DNA of 49,824 bases from Anaerolineae bacterium (GCA_013178015.1 JABLXR010000028.1:1-49824), one strand, 5' to 3'; counted from the first letter of the stretch, positions 8,087 to 16,483 are shown. Numbers and translations are program-made. The notes: generated from the sequence alone by a model not told the origin.

Positions 8087-9208
8087 ATGCGGGTGCTCCT
8101 CGCGTCCAAAGCCTACGTGGTGGCCGAGTATCGCCGTAAGGCGGCCGAGCTGGCGGAGCTGGGCGTCGATCTTACGCTGGTGGCGCCAGCGTCGTGGCAG
8201 GACGAGCGCGGCCGGTCGCCGCTCGAACCCGGCGATGATTCCTCCTATCGGCTGCGCGTGCTTCCCCTGGCTCTGAACGGCCACTTCCACCTGCACTGGT
8301 TCCGCGGGCTGGGCGGCCTGATCCGGCAAGAGCGACCGGACATCGTGCACATGGAAGAGGAGCCCTACAACCTGGCCACCGCCCTGGCGCTGGCCGCCGC
8401 TCGCCGGTCCGGGGCGCGAGCCGTCTTCTTCACTTGGCAGAACCTGAACCGCCGCTATCCTGTGCCCTTCCGATTGCTGGAGCGCTATTGCTACCGCACC
8501 GCTTCCCACGCTCTGAGCGGGAACACCGAGGCCGCAGCGGTGCTGCGGGCCAAAGGGTACACCGGCCCCGTCACCGTGCTGCCTCAGTTCGGGGTGGATC
8601 CGGACCGGTTCAGCCCCCCTCCCGCCCCACCGAAGGACTTCGTCATCGGCTACGTGGGACGGCTGGTGCCGGAGAAGGGAGTGGACCTGCTGCTGCGGGC
8701 CGCCGGCGGCCTGACCGGGGAGTGGTCTCTGAGCATCCTGGGTGCCGGGCCCGAGGCCAAGAACCTGCAAGGACTCGCCGAGCAGTTGGGGGTGGCACCC
8801 CGCGTACGCTGGCATGACCCCGTGCCGTCCCCGCACGTGCCCGCTCACCTGAGATCGCTTGCCTGTCTGGTCCTGCCATCGATCTCTCGGCCCCACTGGA
8901 AGGAGCAATTCGGCCGGGTCCTGGTCGAGGCCATGGCCTGCGGAGTGCCAGTGGTGGGATCGGACTCAGGCGAGATCCCCAACGTGATCGGGCCCGCAGG
9001 TCTGGTCTTCCCCGAAGGGGACGTAGCCGCCCTGCGCGCGTCCCTGGCCCGGCTGCAGAGTTCACCCGCGCTACGGCGGGAGCTGGCGGTAGCCGGCCGC
9101 CAGCGGGTGCTGGAGCACTACACCCAGGCCGCCATCGCCCGAGAGACGGTGCGTGTCTACGAGGCCGTGCTCGGCAGGGGAACGGGCCTCAGTCTCAACG
9201 CCCAGTAG
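8087..9208 (+). CDS. GT4-family glycosyltransferase
   Basis: 373 aa from ATG 8087 (MRVLLASKAYVVAEYRRKAA); a TTG further up is unlikely. The first half is an acceptor-binding Rossmann-like domain. The second half begins at FVIGYVGRLVPEKGVDLLLR, the typical GT-B donor domain strand. The GT4 ExFGxxxxEAMACGxPVVGSDSGEIP signature appears as EQFGRVLVEAMACGVPVVGS, where the first Glu binds the nucleotide sugar. It is a cytoplasmic sugar transferase for a polysaccharide or glycolipid; the acceptor is unknown. It is the last gene of the rightward series and its end overlaps the converging membrane-protein gene by 52 bp. Confidence 0.9.
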   Translation: MRVLLASKAYVVAEYRRKAAELAELGVDLTLVAPASWQDERGRSPLEPGDDSSYRLRVLPLALNGHFHLHWFRGLGGLIRQERPDIVHMEEEPYNLATALALAAARRSGARAVFFTWQNLNRRYPVPFRLLERYCYRTASHALSGNTEAAAVLRAKGYTGPVTVLPQFGVDPDRFSPPPAPPKDFVIGYVGRLVPEKGVDLLLRAAGGLTGEWSLSILGAGPEAKNLQGLAEQLGVAPRVRWHDPVPSPHVPAHLRSLACLVLPSISRPHWKEQFGRVLVEAMACGVPVVGSDSGEIPNVIGPAGLVFPEGDVAALRASLARLQSSPALRRELAVAGRQRVLEHYTQAAIARETVRVYEAVLGRGTGLSLNAQ

Positions 9209-9951
9209 GCCGCCCCGACCGCCACCGGCAGCAGCACCAGCACCCCCAGTAGAGGCCGGGAGTAGGCATCCCCCAGCAGAACCCCCAGCTGCCCGGCCAG
9301 GTGCAACCCCATCGCGTACAGGACCCAGGCTCGCGACGACCGCAGGAACGCCTGCACCACCAGAACCGAGAGGCCTACCTGCAGCACCAGGGTCAGGGCG
9401 CTCTCAGCACCGTCCACCAGCGGTAGCCAGACGGCCATGGTGGCCACGTGCTCCTTGGCCGCTCGGAGCGCCATCAGCTCCCCGACTGTCTGGGCCACGC
9501 TGGACGGGTTGACCTGAGGCAACACGATGACGTTCACCAGGGCCATGGCCGCCGGCAGCCCCACCAGATACACAGACTGCAGGCTGCCATACCCCAGGCC
9601 GAAGACCACCGCCCGCCGCCACGTGCGCCGCAGGTCCCGGAACAGCAACCGGAACCCCAGGTAGCGGCCGATCTGCTCGGTCACCGCGGTGGCGAGGGCC
9701 AGCGCCACGACCGCGCCCAGGCGCCCCGCGTGGGCCTGCCCCCAGGAGGAGGCGACAGGCCCACGAGTGGCCCAGTCGGTGAGCGGCGTCAGAAGGACTA
9801 ACCCCACCACGGCAAAGGTCAGCACCCCATAGCCGAAGACCCGCCAACCCACTCTGAGGCTCCCCACCGCCCAGAGACTGGCCACCGCCGGTAGGCCTAC
9901 TTCCACCGAGATCGCGGCCAGAAAGGCCAGAACCAGCGGAATCCTCACCAT
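9157..9951 (-). CDS. YhfC-like membrane protein with altered family motifs
   Basis: 264 aa, eight or so hydrophobic helices. The layout and loop LRRTWRRAVVFGLGYGSLQS recall the YhfC family of putative intramembrane metalloproteases, distant CPBP relatives, whose motifs as I recall are EExxR, GxGHGGxE and LLH. Here they read TEQIGRYLGFR, GLGYGSLQS and LVLQVGLSVL: the second Glu, the His-Gly-Gly, the following Glu and the later His are all changed. If the family assignment is right, this copy is probably not a protease and may act as a binding or scaffolding protein. It is last in a leftward unit with the GerW-like gene, 34 bp downstream of it. Its tail overlaps the glycosyltransferase gene. 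Confidence 0.65.
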   Translation of the reverse strand: MVRIPLVLAFLAAISVEVGLPAVASLWAVGSLRVGWRVFGYGVLTFAVVGLVLLTPLTDWATRGPVASSWGQAHAGRLGAVVALALATAVTEQIGRYLGFRLLFRDLRRTWRRAVVFGLGYGSLQSVYLVGLPAAMALVNVIVLPQVNPSSVAQTVGELMALRAAKEHVATMAVWLPLVDGAESALTLVLQVGLSVLVVQAFLRSSRAWVLYAMGLHLAGQLGVLLGDAYSRPLLGVLVLLPVAVGAAYWALRLRPVPLPSTAS

Positions 9952-9985
9952 TTCCCTACGTTGCGCCGAATGGATCGGCCCCCCG

Positions 9986-10354
9986 TCAACCGCCCCGTCC
10001 TCGGGCGAAGCGCCACACCAGCGCCGAGGCCAAAGCCAGCAGCCCCGCTCCCAATAGGGCGAGGGAGGAGCGGTCGGTGATCTCGCTCACCCGCACCCCG
10101 TCGCTACCCACGCTAACCAGGGCGATGGGCCGGACGTAGCAGCGCGACTGGGGCTGGCCTAGGCCGCCGCCCGCCAGCTTCACCCCCGCCTCCGGCCCCT
10201 CCCCCTCGAACTCGCCCTCGGCCCGCAAGGCGTAGCTCACCCGCGCTACGGGGATCACCGTCCTACCGGCAGCCTCATAGGGTTCACCGAAGGCGGCCCG
10301 CACCATGTTGGAGTTCTTGAATGCATCCAACCACTGAAACAGGCCCTCTACCAT
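9986..10354 (-). CDS. GerW/YtfJ family protein with C-terminal TM
   Basis: 122 aa from the ATG at 10354, which follows GGGAGGAGGGAGG. The longer frame upstream is not needed. Residues about 10-95 match the spore protein GerW (YtfJ) family: a GEPYEAAGRTVIPVARVSY segment, a Gly-rich stretch (GGGLGQPQSR) and PIALVSVGSDGVRV. Residues about 98-117 (SSLALLGAGLLALASALVW) form a membrane helix that Bacillus GerW lacks. No other sporulation gene is visible, and such proteins also occur in non-sporulating Chloroflexota and Actinobacteria, so a membrane-associated function outside sporulation is likely. It lies 16 bp after a small TM protein in the same unit. Confidence 0.75.
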   Translation of the reverse strand: MVEGLFQWLDAFKNSNMVRAAFGEPYEAAGRTVIPVARVSYALRAEGEFEGEGPEAGVKLAGGGLGQPQSRCYVRPIALVSVGSDGVRVSEITDRSSLALLGAGLLALASALVWRFARGRGG

Positions 10355-10370
10355 CGCCTCCCTCCTCCCC

Positions 10371-10700
10371 TCACGTGCCGGAACGGGCAGGCCTCCTGTA
10401 CCGCCTCCACAGCCACAGCGCGAGCACAAGCAACGCCAGCAGCCCTACTCCACCCCAGCGGCGCCGGGGGGCCACGGCGATGCTGTAGCGCCGGCCGAGT
10501 GGGTCGGTGACCTGTATCCTGGTGGGGCGAACGTGGACCCAGGCCCACACGCGGCCCAGGACCGGGCCGTGGAGCGGCACAGCCACCTTGGCCTTGCCTC
10601 CGCGCAGCACCCAGGCCACCGGCTCTATCTGATGGCCCTGCACGAAGTACGGCCTGCCGGACTGGCGCTCCCACGACAGCGGGCCCACCGAGATCCTCAC
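10371..10700 (-). CDS. Small protein with C-terminal TM, unknown function
   Basis: 109 aa. Start GTG 10700 overlaps the stop of the upstream nucleotidyltransferase gene as GTGA, so translation is coupled. Residues 1-78 are a beta-rich soluble domain (VGPLSWERQSGRPYFVQGHQ; AKVAVPLHGPVLGR; RIQVTDPLGRRYSIAVAP). Residues about 83-98 (GGVGLLALLVLALWLW) form one membrane helix, ending in the Arg-rich tail RRYRRPARSGT. The topology fits an outside domain with a cytosolic basic tail. I recognise no family. The arrangement (soluble domain, then one C-terminal helix) mirrors the next gene. Confidence 0.7.
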   Translation of the reverse strand: MRISVGPLSWERQSGRPYFVQGHQIEPVAWVLRGGKAKVAVPLHGPVLGRVWAWVHVRPTRIQVTDPLGRRYSIAVAPRRRWGGVGLLALLVLALWLWRRYRRPARSGT

Positions 10701-13312
10701 CGCTCTGCTCCCTCACGCACCTCGGCCAACCGCGACGGTTCAGCCAGCCACTTCCGCACTAGTCGCTCCTCCTCTTGCCGGCCGGCCACCACGCCATCCA
10801 GCACCGCTTCCCGCAGCGCCTCCAGTACCTCGCGGTAAATGGGCCCAGGCTTCAGCCCCCATCCTCGCAGGTCTCTGCCGGTGATCTGCGGGCGCACCCG
10901 TCGCCACTCGGTCTGGTAGCGCAACAGCCGCTCGCGGGCGCGCTCGTCGCAGGATACGGCATAGGCAGCCAGGAGGCCGGGGGCAGCATATGGCTCGAGC
11001 CAGCGGTACACCTGACTGGGCGTCAGAGCCGCCGTTCCCAGCCTCTCCACCACCTCTCTCAGGGCCGGCACTTGACTTACCAGCCGGGCGACCGCACGGG
11101 ATAATCGGAGGCGCGTCACCAGGCTCTGAATCTCCTCTCGGGATGAGTCCCACACCAGCAAACACAGGTACGTCTGCGGCAGGTCAGCCGTCTTCACCTC
11201 GAAGCGCGGCGCCGACATCCTGGCTGCCTCCATGGCAGTGTGCAGCTGAGGCGTGAAGCGGAGCCCCTCGGCCACGCGCTCCAGCAGCCCGAACTCCTGC
11301 AGACGAGCCAGGGCGCGCTCAGGAGCCTCCTCCTGCAGGATGAGCATCAGCTCCCCGGCAACTCGCTCCCCCGACGTGCGCTCCAGAAGCTCCGCCGCGT
11401 CACGGATCAGCTCGGCAGTGCGCTCTTCGATCTGAAAGCCCAGGCGCGCCTCCAGACGCACTGCCCGGAGCATCCGGGTGGGGTCTTCCACAAACGAAAG
11501 GCTGTGCAGCACCCGGACCACTCCTTGGTCCAGGTCTCTCAAGCCGCCGAAGAAGTCGAGGACCTCCCCCAACCTACCCGGGTTCAGAGTGATGGCGAGG
11601 GTGTTGATAGTGAAGTCCCGCCGGTGCAAATCCTGCTTGATGGAGCTCCGTTCCACGATGGGCAGGGCGCTGGGCCGCTCGTAGAACTCGGTGCGCGCAG
11701 TGGCGAAGTCCACGTGCTCGGGCAGGTCGGCCCACTCCTGACCCGCCATCGTTTCTCTCTCCAGTACCCACTTGGCTGTGCCGAAGCGCCGGTGGCTCTT
11801 GACCTCGCCCCCCAGGCGCTTAGCCAGCTGCTGGGCCAGAGCTATGGCATCCCCTTCCACCACCAGATCCAAGTCCAGGTTCGGGAACCCCAGGAGCAGG
11901 TCGCGGACGAAACCGCCCACGGCGTAGAGGTTGTAGCCCATATCGTCGGCCACATCGGCGGCGATACGCAGCACCCGCCACAGAGGAGCCGGCAGGGCGC
12001 TCTCCAGCCGTTCCACTACCCGAGGGGGCTTGGAGGCCCCCTCGCCTTCCGCTGCCCACAGCTTGATGAGGTCCGTACGGGTTACGATGCCAATCACCCG
12101 GCCATCCTCTACCACCGGCACCTGTCCGATGTCGTGCTCGGTCATCAGCCGCTGTAGCTCGCGCACTCCCGTCTCCGGGTCCACGCTGACACCCTGAGCC
12201 CGCATATACACCCGCACCGGAGCTCGATCCAGACCATGGTGCAGAGCTCGGTCTATCTCTCGGCGAGTGATGATCCCTACCGGCTTGCCGCCCTCAACCA
12301 CCGGGAAACCCTCGTGGCCGTAGCGCTGCATGAGAGCAGCCGCCTCGGCCACCCGTGTATCGGGAGCGAGGACATGCACGCCGTAGGACATGATCTGCCG
12401 GACGGTGGTGGTGGGCTCCACCGCCACCGGTAGGTACGCCCGTAGCTCCCGCTTGACCTCATTCAGGCTGCGTTCCCGCACCAGCGCCGCCGAAGCCCGG
12501 GCGTGCCCGCCCCCGCCGAAGTGCCGGGCGACGCGGCCCACGTCTATTGTCCCCTTCTCGCTCCGGGCCACCATCTGGATGTGGTCGTCCATCTTGGCCA
12601 GGAGGAACAGCGCCTGAGGCTCGTACAGGTCCATCAGTCGGTGGGCCAGGACGCTGACCTCTTCCACGTAGACCTCTGATTCGGCCGCAGCTACCGCTAC
12701 CGTCACTCCCTCTACCAGGAACGTAGTCAGACTCTGGGCCAGCCGGTGGTAGAGTTGCCGCTGTTCGTCGGTCAAGGGATAGCTGAGAAACTCCCTTACA
12801 ATCTCGAGGTTCGCCCCCAATTCCATCAGGCGGGCCGCCGCCAGCAGATCGCGCGGAGTGGTGCCGCTGTAGGTCAGGCCCCCGGTGTCTTCGTATATCC
12901 CCAGGACGAAGAGGGTAGCTTCCAGAGGATCAATGCCGATCCCGCTCTCTAGCAGACGCTCCACTAGCATGGTGGTCGTGGAGCCCGTCGTGTCCAGCTC
13001 GTACGTTGCGTTGGCCAGGCGCTGGTCCATACTATGGTGATCCACGATGACCAGGGACGTCTGCCCGTCTACCCCCCGGAGCTGCGGGGGCGTCTGGGTG
13101 TCCACCAGGATGAGTGTGTCCACGTGCTCACGAGGCAGGTCGTTTGGGCGGTGCAGCAGCAGCCTGTCCTGGTAAAGGGCGTGGAATCCGCGGACGTTGC
13201 GGTTCATCTGGTGCGGTAGCAGCGCGAGAGCGGAAGGAAACAGCTTGGAGGCCGCCACGAGCGCCGAGAAGCCATCGAAATCGGTATTCTCGTGGGTGGC
13301 AATCACATTCAT
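10697..13312 (-). CDS. DHH phosphoesterase-CBS-CCA tRNA nucleotidyltransferase fusion
   Basis: 871 aa from ATG 13312 (MNVIATHENTDFDGFSALVA). Domains in order: DHH phosphoesterase, residues 1 to about 190, with DFDG, LVDTQTP and VDHH metal ligands; DHHA1 RNA-binding part, about 220-300, with GGGGHARASAA; two CBS domains, about 305-430; poly(A) polymerase/CCA-adding head, about 445-575, with GGFVRDLLLG and the catalytic LDLDLVVEG; and an RNA-binding helical tail with RRDFTINTLA just before it. It probably completes or repairs tRNA 3' ends with CCA, in line with two of the three tRNAs here lacking an encoded CCA, and may also trim RNA through the DHH part. The architecture is known in Chloroflexota, Aquifex and others. 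It heads a leftward four-gene unit. Confidence 0.9.
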   Translation of the reverse strand: MNVIATHENTDFDGFSALVAASKLFPSALALLPHQMNRNVRGFHALYQDRLLLHRPNDLPREHVDTLILVDTQTPPQLRGVDGQTSLVIVDHHSMDQRLANATYELDTTGSTTTMLVERLLESGIGIDPLEATLFVLGIYEDTGGLTYSGTTPRDLLAAARLMELGANLEIVREFLSYPLTDEQRQLYHRLAQSLTTFLVEGVTVAVAAAESEVYVEEVSVLAHRLMDLYEPQALFLLAKMDDHIQMVARSEKGTIDVGRVARHFGGGGHARASAALVRERSLNEVKRELRAYLPVAVEPTTTVRQIMSYGVHVLAPDTRVAEAAALMQRYGHEGFPVVEGGKPVGIITRREIDRALHHGLDRAPVRVYMRAQGVSVDPETGVRELQRLMTEHDIGQVPVVEDGRVIGIVTRTDLIKLWAAEGEGASKPPRVVERLESALPAPLWRVLRIAADVADDMGYNLYAVGGFVRDLLLGFPNLDLDLVVEGDAIALAQQLAKRLGGEVKSHRRFGTAKWVLERETMAGQEWADLPEHVDFATARTEFYERPSALPIVERSSIKQDLHRRDFTINTLAITLNPGRLGEVLDFFGGLRDLDQGVVRVLHSLSFVEDPTRMLRAVRLEARLGFQIEERTAELIRDAAELLERTSGERVAGELMLILQEEAPERALARLQEFGLLERVAEGLRFTPQLHTAMEAARMSAPRFEVKTADLPQTYLCLLVWDSSREEIQSLVTRLRLSRAVARLVSQVPALREVVERLGTAALTPSQVYRWLEPYAAPGLLAAYAVSCDERARERLLRYQTEWRRVRPQITGRDLRGWGLKPGPIYREVLEALREAVLDGVVAGRQEEERLVRKWLAEPSRLAEVREGAER

Positions 13313-13318
13313 ATGGTC

Positions 13319-13348
13319 ATTATAGGGTGGTGGCGAGACCAGGGACAA
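13319..13348 (-). promoter_or_regulatory. Promoter of the DHH-CBS-CCA gene, predicted leaderless
   Basis: On the minus strand TTGTCC (13348-13343) and a perfect TATAAT (13324-13319) are 18 bp apart. Six bases separate the -10 from the ATG at 13312, so the predicted first transcribed base is the A of the start codon. No Shine-Dalgarno sequence is present in front of the ATG, in agreement. Confidence 0.6.
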
Positions 13349-13368
13349 TCGCCCCCGTGGTGCGGGGA

Positions 13369-13380
13369 CCCCACGTGGGG
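13369..13380. promoter_or_regulatory. Perfect 12-bp palindrome CCCCACGTGGGG
   Basis: A perfect palindrome in the 199-bp space between two divergent genes, upstream of both promoters. A half-related CCCCCGTGG stands at 13352-13360 and can also pair with it. It could be a dimeric regulator site; nothing identifies the factor. Confidence 0.4.
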
Positions 13381-13459
13381 GAGAGGGCGGCCCCGTAGCG
13401 TCGTGCTGCATAGAGCGCGGTATCTCCGGCCACGGCATCAACGGCACCGCCATGCCTTC

Positions 13460-13487
13460 TTGCCTGGCAGCCCCCAGCGGCTAGAAT
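13460..13487 (+). promoter_or_regulatory. Promoter of the glycoside hydrolase gene
   Basis: TTGCCT (13460-13465) and TAGAAT (13482-13487) with a 16-bp spacer. The predicted start near 13494 leaves a leader of about 18 bases containing the GGGAGGT ribosome site. Confidence 0.5.
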
Positions 13488-13511
13488 CCCCCATCAGTGG
13501 GAGGTCCCGGC

Positions 13512-15227
13512 ATGGCGAGTGAGAACGGGCCCGCGGTCCTCAGCCGCCCAGCCTATCTGTACGCCGGCCTGATCGGCGCCGCGCTGATCGGGCTCGTCCT
13601 GGCGCTGCTTCCCTGGCTTGGCGCCGAGAGGCAGCCCGCCATCGCGCCCAAGCGCAGCATCCCCAACACGGATGTCAGCCCCTACGGCGCCAACTTCTTC
13701 CTTCCTCGCGAGGTGGAGGACTGGAAACGGGAGCGCACCCTAAGTATGGCCGCCGAGGCCGGCATACGTTGGGCCAAGATCCAGTTCTCCTGGGCCGAGA
13801 TCGAGAGGGACGGAAAGGCCCGCACCCCCGAGGACCTGGACTGGGAGAAGTTCGATCACATCGTGGACCTGTGCGAGCGCTATGGCATCCGCGTGATCGC
13901 CCGGTTGGATCGTCCTCCCGACTGGAGTCGCGCGGACAACACTGTGCCCGGCCGCCCGCCTGATAACCTGGAGGACTACGGCGACTTCGTCCACGCCTTC
14001 GCTGATCATTACCGTGGCCGGGTGGACTACATCCAGATCTGGAACGAGCCCAACCTCTGGAGTGAATGGGGCAATCGCCCGGTGGACCCGCAAGGCTACG
14101 TGGAGCTCCTGCGCATAGCCTACCGCCGAGCCAAGGAGGCCAACCCCAACGTCTACATCTTGTCGGCGCCCCTGGCCATCACCCTGGGAGAACCGCATCC
14201 TGAGCCCGGCAAGTGGCGGGCCATGAACGACATCCAGTTCCTGGAGGAGATGTACCAGGCCGGCGCCAAGCCCTACTTCGACATCCTCTCCGTCAACGCC
14301 TTCGGCATGGACCTGCCGCCCGAGGACCCTCCAGGCCGGGACAAGCTGAACTTCTCCCGCGTGTTGCTCCAGCGCCAGGTGATGGAGCGCTATGGCGATG
14401 CCAATAAGGCAGTGTGGTTCAACGAGTTCGGCTGGAACGCCCCTCCTGACGACATGCCCGACGAGCGAGCCATCTACGGCCGAGTCACCGAGGAGCAGCA
14501 GGCCGAGTATGTCCTGAGGGCCATCGAGATGGCTCGCCGGAGCTGGCCCTGGGCGGGGGTCTTCAGCTTCTGGTACTTCCGCCAGGTGGGCGACATCAGC
14601 CCCGATGCGGCCGACTACTACTTCCGCATGGTGGACGTGGATTTCACCCCCAGGCGGGTCTACTACACCGTGAAGGACGCCGCCAACGCCCTGGCCACCG
14701 CCGGCCCGGGCTATCATGAGGAGACCAGCCCCGGGGTGGAGTGGGGAAGGGGCTGGCAGAACGCTATCTTCCAGGACGCCAGCGGCGGGGCCGTCGCCGT
14801 GGCCGAAGAGCCGGGCGCTACCCTCACCCTCAAGTTCAAGGGCGACGGGGTGACCTTGGTAGCCCTCAAGGACAGTCGCTCCGGCATCCTCCACGCCACT
14901 CTCGACGGCAAACGCGTCCCTGGCCTGCCCGTGGACTCGGAAGGCAACTCATACCTGGATCTGTACTCGCCCGAAGTGCAGTGGCAGGGCGAAATCCAAG
15001 TGATCGGTGGCCTGAGCGATGGTCAGCACCTCCTGCGCCTCACCACCAGCGGGCAGAGCAACCCTGAGTCGCGAGGCCAGCGTTGTGCCGTGGACGCCTT
15101 CATCGTGGCCGCTCCGGCCCCGCCTGGCTTCCCCTTCGCCCAGGTGATCGCCTTCAGCGCCGTAGCAGCGTTCGGCGGGTGGTCCCTGGCTCGCGGGGTT
15201 CGCCCGGCAGCACCTACTTCCGCCTAG
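13512..15227 (+). CDS. Membrane-anchored glycoside hydrolase-like protein (GH5/GH39 clan A type)
   Basis: 571 aa from ATG 13512 behind GGGAGGT. Residues about 14-33 form an N-terminal membrane helix (YAGLIGAALIGLVLALLPWL). A TIM-barrel follows: WAKIQFSWAEIERDG, then IQIWNEPNLWSEW with the Asn-Glu-Pro of the acid/base Glu after strand 4, and VWFNEFGWNAPP with the strand-7 nucleophile Glu. These mark clan GH-A. Residues about 410-530 are a beta-sandwich-like accessory domain (GATLTLKFKGDGVTLVALKD). The C-terminus has a second hydrophobic helix (FPFAQVIAFSAVAAFGGW). It probably acts on extracellular polysaccharide at the cell surface; the substrate is unknown. It is monocistronic, with its own promoter and a strong hairpin after it. 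Confidence 0.8.
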   Translation: MASENGPAVLSRPAYLYAGLIGAALIGLVLALLPWLGAERQPAIAPKRSIPNTDVSPYGANFFLPREVEDWKRERTLSMAAEAGIRWAKIQFSWAEIERDGKARTPEDLDWEKFDHIVDLCERYGIRVIARLDRPPDWSRADNTVPGRPPDNLEDYGDFVHAFADHYRGRVDYIQIWNEPNLWSEWGNRPVDPQGYVELLRIAYRRAKEANPNVYILSAPLAITLGEPHPEPGKWRAMNDIQFLEEMYQAGAKPYFDILSVNAFGMDLPPEDPPGRDKLNFSRVLLQRQVMERYGDANKAVWFNEFGWNAPPDDMPDERAIYGRVTEEQQAEYVLRAIEMARRSWPWAGVFSFWYFRQVGDISPDAADYYFRMVDVDFTPRRVYYTVKDAANALATAGPGYHEETSPGVEWGRGWQNAIFQDASGGAVAVAEEPGATLTLKFKGDGVTLVALKDSRSGILHATLDGKRVPGLPVDSEGNSYLDLYSPEVQWQGEIQVIGGLSDGQHLLRLTTSGQSNPESRGQRCAVDAFIVAAPAPPGFPFAQVIAFSAVAAFGGWSLARGVRPAAPTSA

Positions 15228-15246
15228 TGCCGTGGGGCTGCGGCAT

Positions 15247-15274
15247 GAGGCCCCGGACGTACACCCGGGGCCTC
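15247..15274. terminator. Bidirectional hairpin between convergent genes
   Basis: GAGGCCCCGG (15247-15256) and CCGGGGCCTC (15265-15274) make a perfect 10-bp stem with an 8-base loop, between the stops of the glycoside hydrolase (15227) and the flavodiiron gene (15299). Neither strand has a clear T run, so it may be a weak or factor-assisted terminator. Confidence 0.55.
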
Positions 15275-15298
15275 GGCCACCACAGCACTGGGGCGAGA

Positions 15299-16483
15299 TC
15301 AGAGCAGACCAGCTTCCCGGTGCTTATCCGCCACTGTCTGAGCCAACCTCGCCAGCGACGCCAGATCATCGTCCCTCGGCATCCCCTTGACCAGCACCGG
15401 CTCCAACCACTCGCCACGGACGGTGGTGAGCATGTTGGCGATCTGCTGGTCCACTCGCGTGCCCCAACCGAAGGAGCCGAATAGCCCCAGGAACCTGGCC
15501 TTCGGGCGCAGGGCATTTATCAGGGTGACAGCGCTAGCGGCGGCCGGGTGAGGGCCCGCCAGCACCGTGGGCGTCCCTATCAGGATGGTGGCCGCATCCA
15601 CCAGCGACATGGCCAGCTTACCCGGGTCGGTCACCGTCAGCTCGAACCGTTCCACCGTGACCCCGTGCCGCGTCAGTTCGGACACCAGATGATCGCTCAT
15701 CATCTTGGTGCTTCCGTGCATGGACACGTAGGGCACCACGGCCACGTTCTTGGGCTCCGCGCTCACCCAATCCCGGTACAAGTCCATGATGAAGGCAGGG
15801 TCGTCATAGAGCGGCCCGTGACTGGGACCGATAATCCCGATGTCATAGCCCTCCAGTCGCTCCAGGTGCCGCACGATGTTGCGAGCGAAAGGCATCATGA
15901 TCTCGGCATAGTAGCGCTTGGCGGCCTCCTCCACCCGCCCCCGGTCCACCCCGTACAGCTCCGAGGTAGCCAGGTGCGAACCGAACAGGTCGCAGGGGAA
16001 CAGGATTCTCTGCTCGCCCAGGTAGGTGAGCATGGTCTCCGGCCAGTGCACCCAGGGCGCGTGGATGAACTCGAGAGTCCGGTCGCCCAGCGACAGCTTC
16101 TCGCCGTCCTCGACCGTCACCATCTGGTCTCGATGCAGGTGAAGCAGGTCCTCCAGCATGTCGGCGCACTTGGGGGTGCACACCACCTTCGCCATCTGGT
16201 AGCGCTCGAGCACTGCCGGGATGCCCCCCGAGTGATCCTGCTCGGCGTGGTTGGTTACTAGGTAGTCCAGGCGCTTGACCCCCACCTCATCCAGGTGCCG
16301 CATGAGCACGTGGACCATGGTCGGGTGAACCGCGTCCACCAGCGCAGTGGCATCGGTACCCTGCACCAGATACGAGTTGTAGCTGGTTCCATCCGGGAGC
16401 GGGATCAGGGCATCGAAGAGCCGCCGGTCCCAATCTACCGCCCCGACCGAGAATACTCCGTCAACGATCTTCCTGGCAGGCAT
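15299..16483 (-). CDS. Flavodiiron protein (FprA family)
   Basis: 394 aa from ATG 16483 behind GGGAGGA. The N-terminal metallo-beta-lactamase domain carries the diiron ligands: TNHAEQDHSGG (HxExDH), APWVHWPETM (His), LFPCDLFGSH (Asp) and GPSHGP (His), all intact. The C-terminal flavodoxin domain, about 250-394, starts NVAVVPYVSMHGSTKMMSDH and has the FMN-binding GTPTVLAGPHP and FGSFGWGTRV loops. There is no rubredoxin extension. Members reduce O2 to water or NO to N2O using reduced rubredoxin or F420; this protects anaerobes from oxygen. No rubredoxin gene is adjacent. An IS-end-like sequence lies upstream. It may be co-transcribed with the creatininase gene, 121 bp upstream. Confidence 0.92.
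   Translation of the reverse strand: MPARKIVDGVFSVGAVDWDRRLFDALIPLPDGTSYNSYLVQGTDATALVDAVHPTMVHVLMRHLDEVGVKRLDYLVTNHAEQDHSGGIPAVLERYQMAKVVCTPKCADMLEDLLHLHRDQMVTVEDGEKLSLGDRTLEFIHAPWVHWPETMLTYLGEQRILFPCDLFGSHLATSELYGVDRGRVEEAAKRYYAEIMMPFARNIVRHLERLEGYDIGIIGPSHGPLYDDPAFIMDLYRDWVSAEPKNVAVVPYVSMHGSTKMMSDHLVSELTRHGVTVERFELTVTDPGKLAMSLVDAATILIGTPTVLAGPHPAAASAVTLINALRPKARFLGLFGSFGWGTRVDQQIANMLTTVRGEWLEPVLVKGMPRDDDLASLARLAQTVADKHREAGLL

Noticed and set aside
9986-10354. Evidence that the host sporulates
   Set aside because: GerW-like proteins occur in non-sporulating phyla and no other sporulation gene is present.
11240-12157. 305-codon plus-strand frame inside the CCA-adding gene
   Set aside because: Antisense shadow of a well-recognised multidomain protein; no ribosome site or motif.
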